A stretch of DNA of 64,000 nt from Devosia naphthalenivorans. Lineage in GTDB: Bacteria > Pseudomonadota > Alphaproteobacteria > Rhizobiales > Devosiaceae. Every line of letters begins with the position of its first letter. Within the stretch, counting starts at the first letter, position 1. Below, in pieces: positions 17,325 to 26,429 of the stretch. Both the position numbers and the translations under genes were made by a program. The stretch lies in NCBI RefSeq assembly GCF_003056355.1, contig NZ_PYVW01000009.1, positions 99,441 to 163,440 on the forward strand, in the 5' to 3' direction. The notes beneath the pieces were generated by a model. That model had not been told where the DNA came from. It worked only from the letters and a program-made list of their open reading frames with translations, and did no database searches.

Positions 17325-18605
17325 TTAGTGCCGCATCCAGCTGAGCGGCACCAAGACGAGCTGGGGAAAGAATGTCAGCAGCATCAGGACCATGAAATGG
17401 GCGATAAGAAACGGAGTTACGCCCGTAATCACCCGCCCCAATGGTACCCGCGCCACGCCGCTGACGACGTTGAGCACAACCCCTACCGGCGGCGTCAGCA
17501 GCCCGATGCAGTTGTTCATGATGAACATCACGCCGAAATAAACAGGATCGATCCCCGCCTGGCGAATAATGGGCATCAGCACTGGGGTGAGGATCAGGAT
17601 CGTCGGCGTGAGGTCCAGAGCCGTGCCCACGACGAACACCAGCACCATGATCATCAGCATCAGAACCAGCTGGTTGCCCATGACCGGCTCGAGGATACGG
17701 GTGATCTCGCCGGGAATATTGGCGCTGGTGATGAGCCAGGCGGAGACAAGCGCCCCCGCAACCAGGAACAGCACCACCGAGGTCGTCTTGGCAGCACGCA
17801 GGAACACGCTGTAGAGATCGGAGAACTTGAGCTCGCGGTAGACGAAGAGCCCCACGAACATCGCGTAAACTGCCGCCACCACGCCCGCTTCGGTAGGGGT
17901 GAAAATGCCGAAGCGAATGCCACCCAGGATGATGACCGGCATCATCAGGGCCCAGCCGGCGCGCAGGGTAGCGCGGCCGCGTTCGGCCCAGCCCACCTTG
18001 GGCAGGGACTCCACCCCATCACGCCGCGATACGATGCCCCAGGTGATCAGCAAAGCCACCGCCATCATCATGCCCGGTACAATGCCGGCCAGGAACAGCT
18101 GGGTGATGGAGACGTTGGCAGCCACGCCGAAGATGATGAAGGCAATGGAGGGCGGGATCACTGGGGCGATGATGCCACCGGCAGCGATCAGGCCCGCCGA
18201 GCGCGGCACGTTGTAGCCGGCCTTGCTCATCATCGGGATCAGGATCGCGGCCAGTGCCGCCGTGTCGGCAGCAGCAGAGCCCGAAAGCGCCGCCATGATC
18301 AGGGCCGCGATAATGGCAACAAAGCCCAGCCCGCCTCGCAGGTGACCCACGAAGGTAATGGCAAATTCGATGATGCGCTTGGATAGTCCGCCGGCATTCA
18401 TCAGCTCGCCGGCCAGAATGAAGAACGGAATGGCCAGAAGCACGAAGCTATTGGCGCCATCGACCATGTTCTGGGCGACGATCTGGGGCATGAACATGCC
18501 CATATAGCTCATCAGGACGATGCCGCAGAACATCAGCGCAAACGCAATCGGCGCTCCGATTGCCATGGCGCCCAAGAGCGAGGACAGGAAGACGACAAGG
18601 GTCAT
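17325..18605 (-). CDS. TRAP transporter large permease (DctM type)
   Basis: A 426-residue DctM-type membrane protein with about 12 hydrophobic segments and the family's conserved stretches GELMNAGGLSKRII, GGLGFVAIIAALIMAALSGSAAADTAA and PVIPPSIAFIIFG, with NNCIGLLTPPVG near the end. It is the sodium-coupled transport subunit that works with the DctQ subunit and the DctP binding protein. Its start overlaps the end of the small permease gene by four bases (ATGA), showing tight coupling. Confidence 0.93.
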   Translation of the reverse strand: MTLVVFLSSLLGAMAIGAPIAFALMFCGIVLMSYMGMFMPQIVAQNMVDGANSFVLLAIPFFILAGELMNAGGLSKRIIEFAITFVGHLRGGLGFVAIIAALIMAALSGSAAADTAALAAILIPMMSKAGYNVPRSAGLIAAGGIIAPVIPPSIAFIIFGVAANVSITQLFLAGIVPGMMMAVALLITWGIVSRRDGVESLPKVGWAERGRATLRAGWALMMPVIILGGIRFGIFTPTEAGVVAAVYAMFVGLFVYRELKFSDLYSVFLRAAKTTSVVLFLVAGALVSAWLITSANIPGEITRILEPVMGNQLVLMLMIMVLVFVVGTALDLTPTILILTPVLMPIIRQAGIDPVYFGVMFIMNNCIGLLTPPVGVVLNVVSGVARVPLGRVITGVTPFLIAHFMVLMLLTFFPQLVLVPLSWMRH

Positions 18606-19138
18606 TCGCCGCGCTCCAGCAAGGCATCGATACTGTCGTAGTCACCGACGAACTGGGCGATTTCGGCTTCGGTGGTGCGTCCGGCCAGGATCTTGAACAG
18701 GCGCCAGATCGCGATGATGCCCACGCCGATCGCGGTGAAGAAGGTGATCCCGTAGACATAGAGCAGCGGCATGCCAGCCACCGCCGAGCGCATGGTTGCG
18801 TTGATCGGCGCCTGCTGCCAGCTGCCCCAGAACAGGACGGCGACGCAGAAAAGGATCAGCAGGTTGGTGAGGAACATGCAGATGATCCGCCCGCGCCGGC
18901 CGAACATGCGCACCAGCGTTTCGACGCCCAGATGCCCGTTCTCGGCAAAGGCCAGGACCGCACCCACGAAAGTGAGCCAAACAAAGAAGAACCGGCTCAT
19001 CTCCTCTGAGATGACCAGACCGGAATTGAAGCCGTAGCGCAGCACGACATTGAGAAACACCATGCCTGTCATGCCTGCCAGCAGCAGGACGATGGAGACT
19101 TCGATGATTTTGCCGATTGCCGACGTAAATACCCTCAC
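18602..19138 (-). CDS. TRAP transporter small permease (DctQ type)
   Basis: A DctQ-type four-helix protein of about 178 residues. I take a GTG start at 19138 because GGAG lies nine bases upstream and the protein then begins VRVFTSAIGKIIEVS; the open frame continues upstream to 19240 but that part is polar and atypical. Family marks are MTGMVFLNVVLRY, EEMSRFFFVWLTFVGAVLAFAE and G-H-L-G-V-E. It forms the membrane complex with DctM. It is first in the operon and divergent from the LacI regulator. Confidence 0.88.
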   Translation of the reverse strand: MRVFTSAIGKIIEVSIVLLLAGMTGMVFLNVVLRYGFNSGLVISEEMSRFFFVWLTFVGAVLAFAENGHLGVETLVRMFGRRGRIICMFLTNLLILFCVAVLFWGSWQQAPINATMRSAVAGMPLLYVYGITFFTAIGVGIIAIWRLFKILAGRTTEAEIAQFVGDYDSIDALLERGE

Positions 19139-19279
19139 GACCTGACACTCCAGGCCGTGACCGGGATGGTCACAGATGACACGCGCACTTCCTCCGTCGC
19201 GGCTGCTTGCCCTTGGGACATCACACCGCATTCTCCTCACTTGGCGCCCCTCCAGGGTGCCGAGCTAGACAGCGATCTA

Positions 19280-19298
19280 AATGGTAGCGTATGTCATT
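19280..19298. promoter_or_regulatory. possible LacI-type operator
   Basis: An imperfect 19-bp palindrome (AATGGTAGCG-TATGTCATT) between the divergent TRAP operon and LacI gene, with the central A-x-CG-x-T flavour of GntR/IdnR-like LacI operators. Only part of each half matches, so this is tentative. Confidence 0.35.
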
Positions 19299-19340
19299 GT
19301 CAACGGGACGACAGTGGCCGGCAGGCGCAGCGGGGACTGC

Positions 19341-20378
19341 ATGACCGATAGTACCAGTGTTTACAGGGCTGTAACGCTGAAGGAAGTCGCCGCGGCGGCG
19401 GGCGTCAGTCTGATAACGGCCTCCCGCTCATTGCGCACCCCCGAAGTGGTCTCGGTCAAAACCCGTCAGCGCGTTGCAGCAGCGGTGAACCTGCTGGGCT
19501 ACACGCCGAACCAGGCAGCCCGGGCGCTCGCTTCGTCCAAAAGTTCGATCATCGGCATCATCGTTCCCTCAGTCACCAATCTGGTCTTCACCGACGTTTT
19601 GCGCGGGGTTTATGACGCCATCGAAGGAACCGACCTGCAGGTTCAATTGGGCAATTCCCGCTACACGCCGCACAAGGAAGAACGACTGCTCCGCGTCTTC
19701 GCCGCCCAACGCCCGGCCGGCCTGATCGTGGCGGGGAAGGATCAGAATCCCGCGGCTCGCGCCATTCTGGTGCAGCTCGGTTGTCCCGTCGTCCAGGTGA
19801 TGGATCTCGCCGATGACCCCATCGACATGAGCATCGGTTTTGATCACACCGAAGGCGGCCGGGCAGCGACGCAGCATCTGCTTGACCAGGGCTACCGGCG
19901 GATCGGATTTTTGGGTGCACGCATGGATTCGCGCGCGCAACGACGCCTTGACGGATACCGGCAGGTCCTGACGAACGCAGGACTCGACGATGCCCGCCTG
20001 GTCATGACCACACCGCAGCCCTCATCGGTCCTGCTCGGTGGCCAAATGCTCGCTGAGTTCCTTTCCAGGGTTCCCGATGCCGATGCGGTATTCTGCAACA
20101 ATGACGATATCGCCATGGGTGCACTTTTCGAGTGCCAGCGGAGGGGCATAAGCGTTCCCGGACAGTTTGGCATCATGGGCTTCAATGACCTGGAATATGC
20201 AGACTCCATCGCGCCATCCCTGTCGACGATCCGTACGCCTCGCTACGAAATGGGGCGCCGGGCGGTCGAGATGATTGCCGCCGCCAATGCCGGTCAGCGC
20301 CCGGAAACAGCGACTGTCGACCTGGGGTTCGAACTCAAGGCTCGCCAAAGCACGGCTCGCAGGGGAAGCCGGCGATAA
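19341..20378 (+). CDS. LacI-family regulator of the TRAP operon
   Basis: A 345-residue LacI/GalR regulator from the ATG at 19341. The HTH (VTLKEVAAAAGVSLITASRSL) is at residues ~10-30 and the hinge helix at about 55-65 (NQAARALASSKS). The periplasmic-binding-like domain ends in GFNDLEYADSIAPSLSTIRTPRYEMG. The sequence style is that of the GntR/IdnR (gluconate) branch. It is divergent from the TRAP genes and probably represses them until a sugar-acid inducer binds. The next gene, a PCC-domain protein, starts about 100 bp downstream and may be co-transcribed. Confidence 0.9.
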   Translation: MTDSTSVYRAVTLKEVAAAAGVSLITASRSLRTPEVVSVKTRQRVAAAVNLLGYTPNQAARALASSKSSIIGIIVPSVTNLVFTDVLRGVYDAIEGTDLQVQLGNSRYTPHKEERLLRVFAAQRPAGLIVAGKDQNPAARAILVQLGCPVVQVMDLADDPIDMSIGFDHTEGGRAATQHLLDQGYRRIGFLGARMDSRAQRRLDGYRQVLTNAGLDDARLVMTTPQPSSVLLGGQMLAEFLSRVPDADAVFCNNDDIAMGALFECQRRGISVPGQFGIMGFNDLEYADSIAPSLSTIRTPRYEMGRRAVEMIAAANAGQRPETATVDLGFELKARQSTARRGSRR

Positions 20379-20481
20379 ATGCGCCTATCCTGCCGGCCGA
20401 CTTGGCGCTGCCCGAGCGCCTGCCGCGTGATTTGGAACTATCTCCCCCCACCGAGATTGCCCATGCAGCGACGGAGGCATG

Positions 20482-20925
20482 ATGCGCAGCAAGATCATCC
20501 ATGATGCAAATGGCGAGCGGACGTTCGCAATCATCCTGGAAACGGGTGATGAGGTCCTCGGCTGCCTGGGCGAATTTGCCAGGCAGCATGAGCTGCAGGC
20601 CGCCAGCTTCAAGGCGATCGGCGCATTCTCCTCGGCCAAACTCGCCTTCTTCGATTGGGAAAGCAAAGAATACCTGCCCATTCCCGTGGATGAGCAGGTG
20701 GAAGTCGCTTCCCTGACGGGCGATATCGCCATCGGTCCGGATGGAAAGCCCGCCCTGCACATCCATGCAGTCCTCGGAAAGCGGGACGGCAGCGCCGCCG
20801 CCGGGCATCTGCAAGAGGCAGTGGTCCGTCCAACGCTGGAGATCATCCTAACCGAGGCTCCCGGCCATCTCAGGAAACGTATGGATGCCGATGTGGGGAT
20901 CGCACTGATCGACCCCCGCATCTGA
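20482..20925 (+). CDS. PCC-domain (DUF296) protein
   Basis: A 147-residue single-domain PCC/DUF296 protein; the second of two adjacent ATGs is taken because GGAGG then has proper spacing. Motifs are AIILETGDEVLGCLGEFA, A-S-F-K-A-I-G-A-F-S-S, and a conserved histidine pair in LHIHAVLGKRDG, followed by GHLQEAVVRPTLEII. In plants this domain is linked to AT-hook proteins; bacterial single-domain members form trimers of unclear role. Position after the LacI gene suggests a link to the TRAP-imported substrate. Confidence 0.8.
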   Translation: MRSKIIHDANGERTFAIILETGDEVLGCLGEFARQHELQAASFKAIGAFSSAKLAFFDWESKEYLPIPVDEQVEVASLTGDIAIGPDGKPALHIHAVLGKRDGSAAAGHLQEAVVRPTLEIILTEAPGHLRKRMDADVGIALIDPRI

Positions 20926-20931
20926 AACTCC

Positions 20932-21747
20932 CTATTTGAAGATGCCCGCGAGCAGACGGCCCTCGATCTCGGCCAGATCGGGAGCGCCGCGCCGGCGCGG
21001 GCGGGGCTGGTCGATGGCGATGTCGAGCGCGATGCGGCCTTCATCGAGCACGATGACCCGATCGGCCAAGGCGACCGCCTCGCCCACGTCGTGCGTCACG
21101 AAGAGCGCCGTGAAGCCCTGCTCCTGCCATACCCGCTCGATCAAAGCCTGCATGGTGATGCGGGTCAGCGCGTCGAGTGCGCCCAGGGGTTCGTCGAGGG
21201 CAAGGAATGCGGGCTGGCTCACCAGCGCACGAGCCAGGGCCGCGCGCTGCCGCTGGCCGCCAGACAAGCGCGAAGGCCACTCACCGGCCTTTTCGCCGAG
21301 CTGGACTTCAGCCAGGGCGGCCTCCGCCAGCCGGCGAGCGTCGCGCCTGCCGACGCCCTCCCCTAATCCGACCACAACATTGTCGATGACGCTGGCCCAG
21401 GGCAGCAGCCGCGGCTCCTGGAACACGATGCGCGAGCTTGGCTCAGTATCGGCGCCGTCGGGTCCGACGAAGCTGATGGCGCCAGAGGTCGGCGTATCCA
21501 GCCCGACCAGCAGGCGCAGCAGCGTGCTCTTGCCGCAGCCGCTTTTGCCGACGATGGCGAGGAACTGACCGGCAGGGACTTCGAGGTCGAGATCGTGCAG
21601 CACCGGCACATCCCCGAAGCTCTTCGCCAGCCCCTCGATGCGGATGCCAACACCACGATCACCGGCGCGCTGGCGCGGGATGCGAGCCGCATATTCGGGC
21701 TCGATATCGTTGCCCCAGACGTTCTTGGTACGGACCGTCGTACTCAT
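20932..21747 (-). CDS. ssuB: sulfonate ABC transporter ATP-binding protein
   Basis: A 271-residue ABC ATPase. Walker [11 protein letters not shown]-loop in [10 protein letters not shown], signature [15 protein letters not shown], Walker [12 protein letters not shown] and the switch histidine in [10 protein letters not shown] are all present. Its order with SsuA/SsuC-type genes and a flavin monooxygenase/reductase pair identifies it as the energising subunit of an aliphatic-sulfonate-type importer. Four bases separate it from the permease gene. It is the last gene of a five-gene operon running leftward from 25575. Confidence 0.88.
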   Translation of the reverse strand: MSTTVRTKNVWGNDIEPEYAARIPRQRAGDRGVGIRIEGLAKSFGDVPVLHDLDLEVPAGQFLAIVGKSGCGKSTLLRLLVGLDTPTSGAISFVGPDGADTEPSSRIVFQEPRLLPWASVIDNVVVGLGEGVGRRDARRLAEAALAEVQLGEKAGEWPSRLSGGQRQRAALARALVSQPAFLALDEPLGALDALTRITMQALIERVWQEQGFTALFVTHDVGEAVALADRVIVLDEGRIALDIAIDQPRPRRRGAPDLAEIEGRLLAGIFK

Positions 21748-21750
21748 GGC

Positions 21751-22602
21751 TCAGCTCCTTGCCGATTTCTGGTAGGCGGGGTTCCACGACAGGGTCAGCC
21801 GTTCGAGGGTCAGCGCGACCAGGTCGGCCAGCTTGCCGAGCAGCGCATAGATGACGAGGGCCAGGATGACGACGTCCGTCATCATGAATTCGCGGGCCGA
21901 ATTGGCCATGTGGCCGATACCGGATGAGGCGGCCATGCTTTCGGCGACGATCAGTGTCAGCCACATGATACCCAGCGAGAAGCGCAGACCGACGAAGATG
22001 GAGGGCAACGCGCCGGGAAAGATCACCTTGCGGAACAGGGTCCAGCCGTTCATGCCATAGACGCGGCCCATCTCGATAAGTTGCGGATCGACATTTCGCA
22101 CACCATGCAAGGTATTGAGGTAGATCGGGAAAAAGACGCCGAGCGCAGTGAGGAACAGCTTGGCCTCCTCCCCTATGCCGAACCACAGGATGACCAGCGG
22201 GATCAGCGCCAGATTGGGAATGGTGCGCAGCATCTGCAGCGTTGTGTCGGTCAGCGAATGGCTCAGCCGCGACACGCCATTGGCCAGGCCGAGCAGGAAG
22301 CCGATGGAGCCACCGACCAGGAGGCCCGATATGGCCCTGATGGCGCTGGCCTGGATGTTGACCGCAAGCTCACCACTCACAAGCTTGTCCCAGAAGGCCC
22401 AAACGACCTGGATGGGCGCTGGCATAAGCCGGTTGGTAATCCAGCCGAAGGAGGATGCCGCCTGCCACAGCACCACGATGCCGAGCGGCAGCAGGAAGGG
22501 CAGCAGAGCCGATGGCGAAATAGCTAGGGAACGGCGCGGCGCGCGGATGCGCGGGCCGGTGGGCACGGAGATGGGCTTACCGAGTTCAGCAGCGAGAGTC
22601 AT
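21751..22602 (-). CDS. ssuC: sulfonate ABC transporter permease
   Basis: A 283-residue SsuC-type inner-membrane permease with about six hydrophobic segments and the EAA-like loop (GMNGWTLFRKVIFPGALPSI). The N-terminus carries a cytoplasmic proline-rich stretch. It pairs with the binding protein and the ATPase on either side; the start is 57 bases after the binding-protein stop, with a hairpin in the gap. Confidence 0.9.
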   Translation of the reverse strand: MTLAAELGKPISVPTGPRIRAPRRSLAISPSALLPFLLPLGIVVLWQAASSFGWITNRLMPAPIQVVWAFWDKLVSGELAVNIQASAIRAISGLLVGGSIGFLLGLANGVSRLSHSLTDTTLQMLRTIPNLALIPLVILWFGIGEEAKLFLTALGVFFPIYLNTLHGVRNVDPQLIEMGRVYGMNGWTLFRKVIFPGALPSIFVGLRFSLGIMWLTLIVAESMAASSGIGHMANSAREFMMTDVVILALVIYALLGKLADLVALTLERLTLSWNPAYQKSARS

Positions 22603-22631
22603 GGCGACCTTCCAGTGAATGCAGGGGAAGC

Positions 22632-22652
22632 GGGCCGGCTTCAGGCCGGCCC
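22632..22652 (-). terminator. intra-operon hairpin after ssuA
   Basis: Arms GGGCCGGC and GCCGGCCC with a 5-base loop in the gap between the binding-protein and permease genes. It probably lowers downstream expression or stabilises the ssuA message, a common way to make excess binding protein. Confidence 0.5.
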
Positions 22653-22659
22653 GGCAGGT

Positions 22660-23625
22660 TCAGAGCGCAGGCGGATACCAGACGGCGTCGGCCACTGTGA
22701 GTTCACGAGGGATGATCTTGAGCCCGTAGAACTCGTCGGCCAGCGCCTGCTGGTAGGCGATGATGTCATCATCGAGCGGCAGGATGGCGCCCAGGTCAGT
22801 GCCCTTGCGGCCAAGGGTGATGCGCGTGATTTCCGTCGGGACGCCGGTCGAGGCAGAGATGGCTTCGGCGGTGGCATCGAGATCGGCCTGGGCCGCCTCG
22901 CCGACCTTTCGCAACTCATCGAGGACTTCGGCGAGGATGACGGGGTTGGCCTTCGCGTAGGCGCCGTTGGCCTGGTAGAAGCCGTAGGAATCCACCACGC
23001 CCTCGGTCGTGGTCAGCACGCGCGTATCGGGCTGCTGTGCCGCAATGGCATAATAGGGGTCCCAGATAACCCAGGCGTCGATCTGGTTATTGGCAAAGGC
23101 CGGCGCCGCATCCGGCGGCCCCAAATCGAGGGGCGTGACGTCGTCCAGCGTCAGTTCCACGCTGCGCAGTGCCTTGACGATGAAGTTGTGCGAACTGGAA
23201 CCGCGCTTGAAGGCAACCTTCTTGCCCTTGAGATCGGCCAGGGTCTGGATGGGACTGTCCTGCTTGACCAGAATTGCCGAGCCATCAAGGCTCCCGGGCG
23301 TGGCGGCCACATAGACCAGGTCGCCGCCTGCGGCATGGGCAAACAGTGGCGGCACGTCGCCGGTGGAGCCGAAATCGAGCGCATTGGCGCCCAGCGCTTC
23401 AAGCAGCGGTGGCCCCGAGGTGAACTCCGCCCAGGTGACGGTGACGCCGCGCGGAGCGAGGCGCGCCTCGATGGCGCCGCTGTTCTTGGCCAGGGCGAAA
23501 ACGCCGCCCTTTTGCCAGCCGATGCGGAATTCGGTGGCACTATCCTGTGCACGCACGACGGCGGGCAGCGCCAGTGCGGCCGCCGTGCCGGCCAGCAGCG
23601 AGAAGGTCTGTCTACGAGTGAACAT
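22660..23625 (-). CDS. ssuA: sulfonate ABC transporter binding protein
   Basis: A 321-residue periplasmic protein. The ATG at 23625 gives MFTRRQTFSLLAG, a twin-arginine-like leader ending V-V-R-A at about residue 26. Domain marks of the SsuA/TauA type are EFRIGWQKGG, GSTGDVPPLFAHAAGGDLVY, LKGKKVAFKRGSSSHNF and AFANNQIDAWVIWDPYYA. It captures an organosulfur compound (aliphatic sulfonates or sulfate esters) for the SsuBC channel. It lies between the FMN reductase and permease genes. Confidence 0.9.
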   Translation of the reverse strand: MFTRRQTFSLLAGTAAALALPAVVRAQDSATEFRIGWQKGGVFALAKNSGAIEARLAPRGVTVTWAEFTSGPPLLEALGANALDFGSTGDVPPLFAHAAGGDLVYVAATPGSLDGSAILVKQDSPIQTLADLKGKKVAFKRGSSSHNFIVKALRSVELTLDDVTPLDLGPPDAAPAFANNQIDAWVIWDPYYAIAAQQPDTRVLTTTEGVVDSYGFYQANGAYAKANPVILAEVLDELRKVGEAAQADLDATAEAISASTGVPTEITRITLGRKGTDLGAILPLDDDIIAYQQALADEFYGLKIIPRELTVADAVWYPPAL

Positions 23626-23644
23626 GGAAGCTCCGTTGAAGAGG

Positions 23645-24211
23645 TCAGGCGCTCTGCGCCAACAGGTCTGCATTGCGGGTGGCGGCCAGGCGCCAACCGA
23701 GTTCGTCGACTACCCGCTCGATGCGGGCCTTGAGATTGACGCTGGCCGGCTCGTAGTCGGCAAAATCGGGCTCGGTGGCGTATATGCCGGTCGACAGGAT
23801 ATCAGCCGAAAAGAAGGCAAACAGCGGCCGCAAGCCGTGATCGACCACCAGCGCATGGCGCTCGCTGCCGCCAGTGGCGGTCAGCACCACCGGCTTGTCC
23901 TTGAGCGCCTTGGGATCGATCAGGTCGAACAGGTGCTTGAAAAGGCCCGTATAAGTGCCTTTGTAGACTGGCGAACCGACCACCAGCGCATCGGCATTGG
24001 TGATAATGTCGATCAACTCCATCAGATCGGGCGGCGCCTGCCGCGGGTCGAGCGTCGCGCCCAGCGAGGGATGGATATCGACCAGATCATAGATCGTGGT
24101 CCGGGCCCCTGCCCGCATCGCGGTGGTTTCGACGATGGACTCGACCAGGCTCTTGGTGCGGGACGGCACCGAGGAACTGCCGGCGAAGCCGACGATGTGC
24201 AACTGGCTCAT
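23645..24211 (-). CDS. NAD(P)H-dependent FMN reductase (MsuE/SsuE type)
   Basis: A 188-residue flavodoxin-fold reductase. IVGFAGSSSVPSRTKSLVE is the phosphate-binding loop, GSPVYKGTYTGLFKHLFDLI is the MsuE/SsuE hallmark, and VLTATGGSERHALVVDHGLRPLF follows. It supplies reduced FMN to the LLM monooxygenase made by the overlapping upstream gene (stop and start share TGATG). The fit to MsuE is as good as to SsuE, so I give no firm symbol. Confidence 0.88.
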   Translation of the reverse strand: MSQLHIVGFAGSSSVPSRTKSLVESIVETTAMRAGARTTIYDLVDIHPSLGATLDPRQAPPDLMELIDIITNADALVVGSPVYKGTYTGLFKHLFDLIDPKALKDKPVVLTATGGSERHALVVDHGLRPLFAFFSADILSTGIYATEPDFADYEPASVNLKARIERVVDELGWRLAATRNADLLAQSA

Positions 24212-25575
24212 CACGCGCTACGCTGCTGTTGATTGGCACGCGCGACGAAGCGGTTGGCCGGGCGTTCGAGGCCGAGATTTTCCCTCAGGGTCGCGCCCTC
24301 GTACTCGGTGCGATAAAGCCCGCGCTGCTGGAGGAGCGGCACCACCTGCTCAACGAAATCGGTGAGGCCTGTCGGCAGGATGGGGGGCATGATGTTGAAG
24401 CCGTCGGCAGCACCGTTGTCGAACCAGTCCTGCAGCGCATCGGCGATCTGCTCCGGAGTGCCAACCACGGTGCGGTGACCGCGAGCAGTCGCCAGCGAGC
24501 GATAGAGTTCGCGCAGCGTCAGGCCGGTGCGCGTCAGGTCCGATACCAGTTTGAGGCGACTCTTGTTGAGTTCGGTATCGGTGGGCAGCGCCGGGGCCAA
24601 ATCATCGAGCGAGTAACCGGAAAGATCGACGCCCACGTAATATTGCTTGAGGATGCCCCAGGCGATGGACGGATGTACCAGCGACTGGATGAACTCGTAG
24701 TTCTCCTTGGCCTCGGCCTCGGTGCCGCCAAGCACCGGGAACAGGCCGGGCATGATCAGCAATTGCTCGGGACGGCGGCCATATTTGGCGAGGCGTCCCT
24801 TGACGTCGGAATAGAATTCCTGGCCATCGGCCAAAGTCTGGTTGGCGGTGAAGATGACCTCGGCCGTGCGGGCTGCAAGGTTGCGACCGGCCTCGGATGC
24901 GCCGGCCTGCACCACCACCGGCCGGCCTTGCGGCGAACGGGCGACATTGAGCGGACCGGCGACGTCGAAGAATTGACCGTGGTGATCGACCTTGTGCACC
25001 TTGTCGGGGTCGAGGAAGACGCCGCCTTCCTTGTCGATGATCAGCGCATCGTCCTCGTAGCTGTCCCAGAGGTCGAGCACGAGATCGACAACTTCCTCGG
25101 CGCGCTCGTAGCGATTGGCGTGCGCGGGATGGCCAGCAATGGAGAAGTTCTTCGAAACGTCGGCGCCCGTGGTCACCACGTTCCACGCCGCCCGGCCCTT
25201 GCTGATATGATCGAGCGAGGCGAACTTGCGGGCCAGCAGGTAAGGGTCCTCATAGGTGGTCGAGGCGGTGGCGACGAAGCCGATATTGCTGGTCACCTGC
25301 GACAGCGCCGACCACAGCGTCACCGGCTCGAAATGTGCCGAATGGCTGACGCGGGAGCGGATTTCCGGATCGCGGTCGCCGTCCCAACCGGCGGGGCTAT
25401 CAGCCACGAAGACCAGGTCGAACAGCCCCTTCTCGGCCGTTTGCGCCAGGCCGCGATAATGATCGATGCTGTGCCCCGCTTCGGCGTCGGCGTCGGGGTG
25501 CCGCCAGGCGGCGATATGGTGGCCCGTTGCCATGATGAAGGCGCCGAGGCGTATCCTGCGTGCTGTGTCACTCAT
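24211..25575 (-). CDS. LLM-class FMNH2-dependent monooxygenase (NtaA/SnaA type)
   Basis: A 454-residue bacterial-luciferase-like monooxygenase of the NtaA/SnaA/DszA group. It begins LGAFIMATGHHIAAWRHPD and continues with GLFDLVFVADSPA, ARKFASLDHISKGRAAWNVVT and QGRPVVVQAGASEAGR, all family hallmarks. It oxidises an organosulfur or related substrate using FMNH2 from the next gene. It heads the ssu-type operon; a 9-bp hairpin lies in the divergent region at 25755-25776. The substrate cannot be set from sequence; sulfones and dimethyl sulfide are typical for the group. Confidence 0.88.
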   Translation of the reverse strand: MSDTARRIRLGAFIMATGHHIAAWRHPDADAEAGHSIDHYRGLAQTAEKGLFDLVFVADSPAGWDGDRDPEIRSRVSHSAHFEPVTLWSALSQVTSNIGFVATASTTYEDPYLLARKFASLDHISKGRAAWNVVTTGADVSKNFSIAGHPAHANRYERAEEVVDLVLDLWDSYEDDALIIDKEGGVFLDPDKVHKVDHHGQFFDVAGPLNVARSPQGRPVVVQAGASEAGRNLAARTAEVIFTANQTLADGQEFYSDVKGRLAKYGRRPEQLLIMPGLFPVLGGTEAEAKENYEFIQSLVHPSIAWGILKQYYVGVDLSGYSLDDLAPALPTDTELNKSRLKLVSDLTRTGLTLRELYRSLATARGHRTVVGTPEQIADALQDWFDNGAADGFNIMPPILPTGLTDFVEQVVPLLQQRGLYRTEYEGATLRENLGLERPANRFVARANQQQRSA

Positions 25576-25754
25576 CTCGACCTCTCGATATTCAACCGCA
25601 CCAACCGTGCAGCCATGCCATTTGGCATTATCTCTACCGATTTAGTCGAGTATGATGTTTTGCGTTGTTTCGTGGATTTCCGGTTTGGCTTTTCGCTGGA
25701 CCTGCAAAGGTGGGCAGACGGTTCCGCGCGGTCTTGATGTGCGTACTACCGGGC

Positions 25755-25776
25755 CAACCGGCGATAACGCCGGTTG
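25755..25776. repeat. 9-bp palindromic hairpin in divergent region
   Basis: Perfect arms CAACCGGCG and CGCCGGTTG around ATAA, between the monooxygenase operon and the DHFR-like gene. It has no T-run and could be an operator or a terminator-like structure. Confidence 0.45.
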
Positions 25777-25829
25777 TGGTACAGTGGCGATGGGAGCAAG
25801 TTGGGGTGCAACCAGGGCGAGGGGTGGCC

Positions 25830-26396
25830 ATGCAACCGGTTCGATACTCTATAAACATTACGCTGGATGGATGCTGCGATCACGAGGCCATGGTTCCGGA
25901 CGCAGAACTGCATCGTCACGCCACCAACCTTCTGGCACAGGCCGACGCACTGATATTCGGCCGCACCATCTACGAAATGATGGAGAGCGCCTGGCGTCCG
26001 CTGGCGGCAGGAGTGGAGCCGAGGCCGGACTGGGTTCTCGATTGGATGATGCCCTTTGCCCACACAATCGACGCCGCCAGGAAGTACGTCGTTTCCGACA
26101 CCCTGGACCGGGTCGACTGGAATTCAGAGATCATTCGCGGGGATCGCCTGGAAGAAACTGTCCGCCACCTGCGGCAGCAGGACGGCAAGGGCCTGTTTGT
26201 CGGCGGGCTGCGGCTCCCGCTCGCCCTGGCGCAATTGGGGCTCATCGACGAGTACGAATTCGTGGTGCACCCGCGGATCGCGGGACACGGACCCACGCTG
26301 TTTGCGGGGTTGGCCAAGCATGTCGATCTGAAGCTGGTGGACCGGCACGAGTTCAGCGGCGGGGCCGTGGCATTGCGCTACGAGCCGAGGCGGTAG
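25830..26396 (+). CDS. dihydrofolate-reductase-family protein (RibD C-terminal-like)
   Basis: A 188-residue RibD-C/DHFR-fold protein from the ATG at 25830; the open frame upstream to 25665 looks non-coding. Marks are YSINITLDGCCDH at the N-terminus, ADALIFGRTIYEMME, KYVVSDTLDRVDW, and KGLFVGGLRLPLALAQLGLIDEYEFVVHPRIAG in pieces. The fold binds NADPH; proteins of this stand-alone type have no proven substrate. It is alone on its strand here. Confidence 0.85.
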   Translation: MQPVRYSINITLDGCCDHEAMVPDAELHRHATNLLAQADALIFGRTIYEMMESAWRPLAAGVEPRPDWVLDWMMPFAHTIDAARKYVVSDTLDRVDWNSEIIRGDRLEETVRHLRQQDGKGLFVGGLRLPLALAQLGLIDEYEFVVHPRIAGHGPTLFAGLAKHVDLKLVDRHEFSGGAVALRYEPRR

Positions 26397-26429
26397 CCCA
26401 CGGCCTGCCCATGCCCCGGTGCTAGCTGT

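Noticed and set aside
17328..18386. 352-codon open frame antisense to dctM
   Set aside because: Asp/His/Gln-rich shadow with no family features.
24229..25737. 502-codon open frame antisense to the LLM monooxygenase
   Set aside because: Fully opposite a strong gene with clear motifs; no ribosome site and no recognisable protein.
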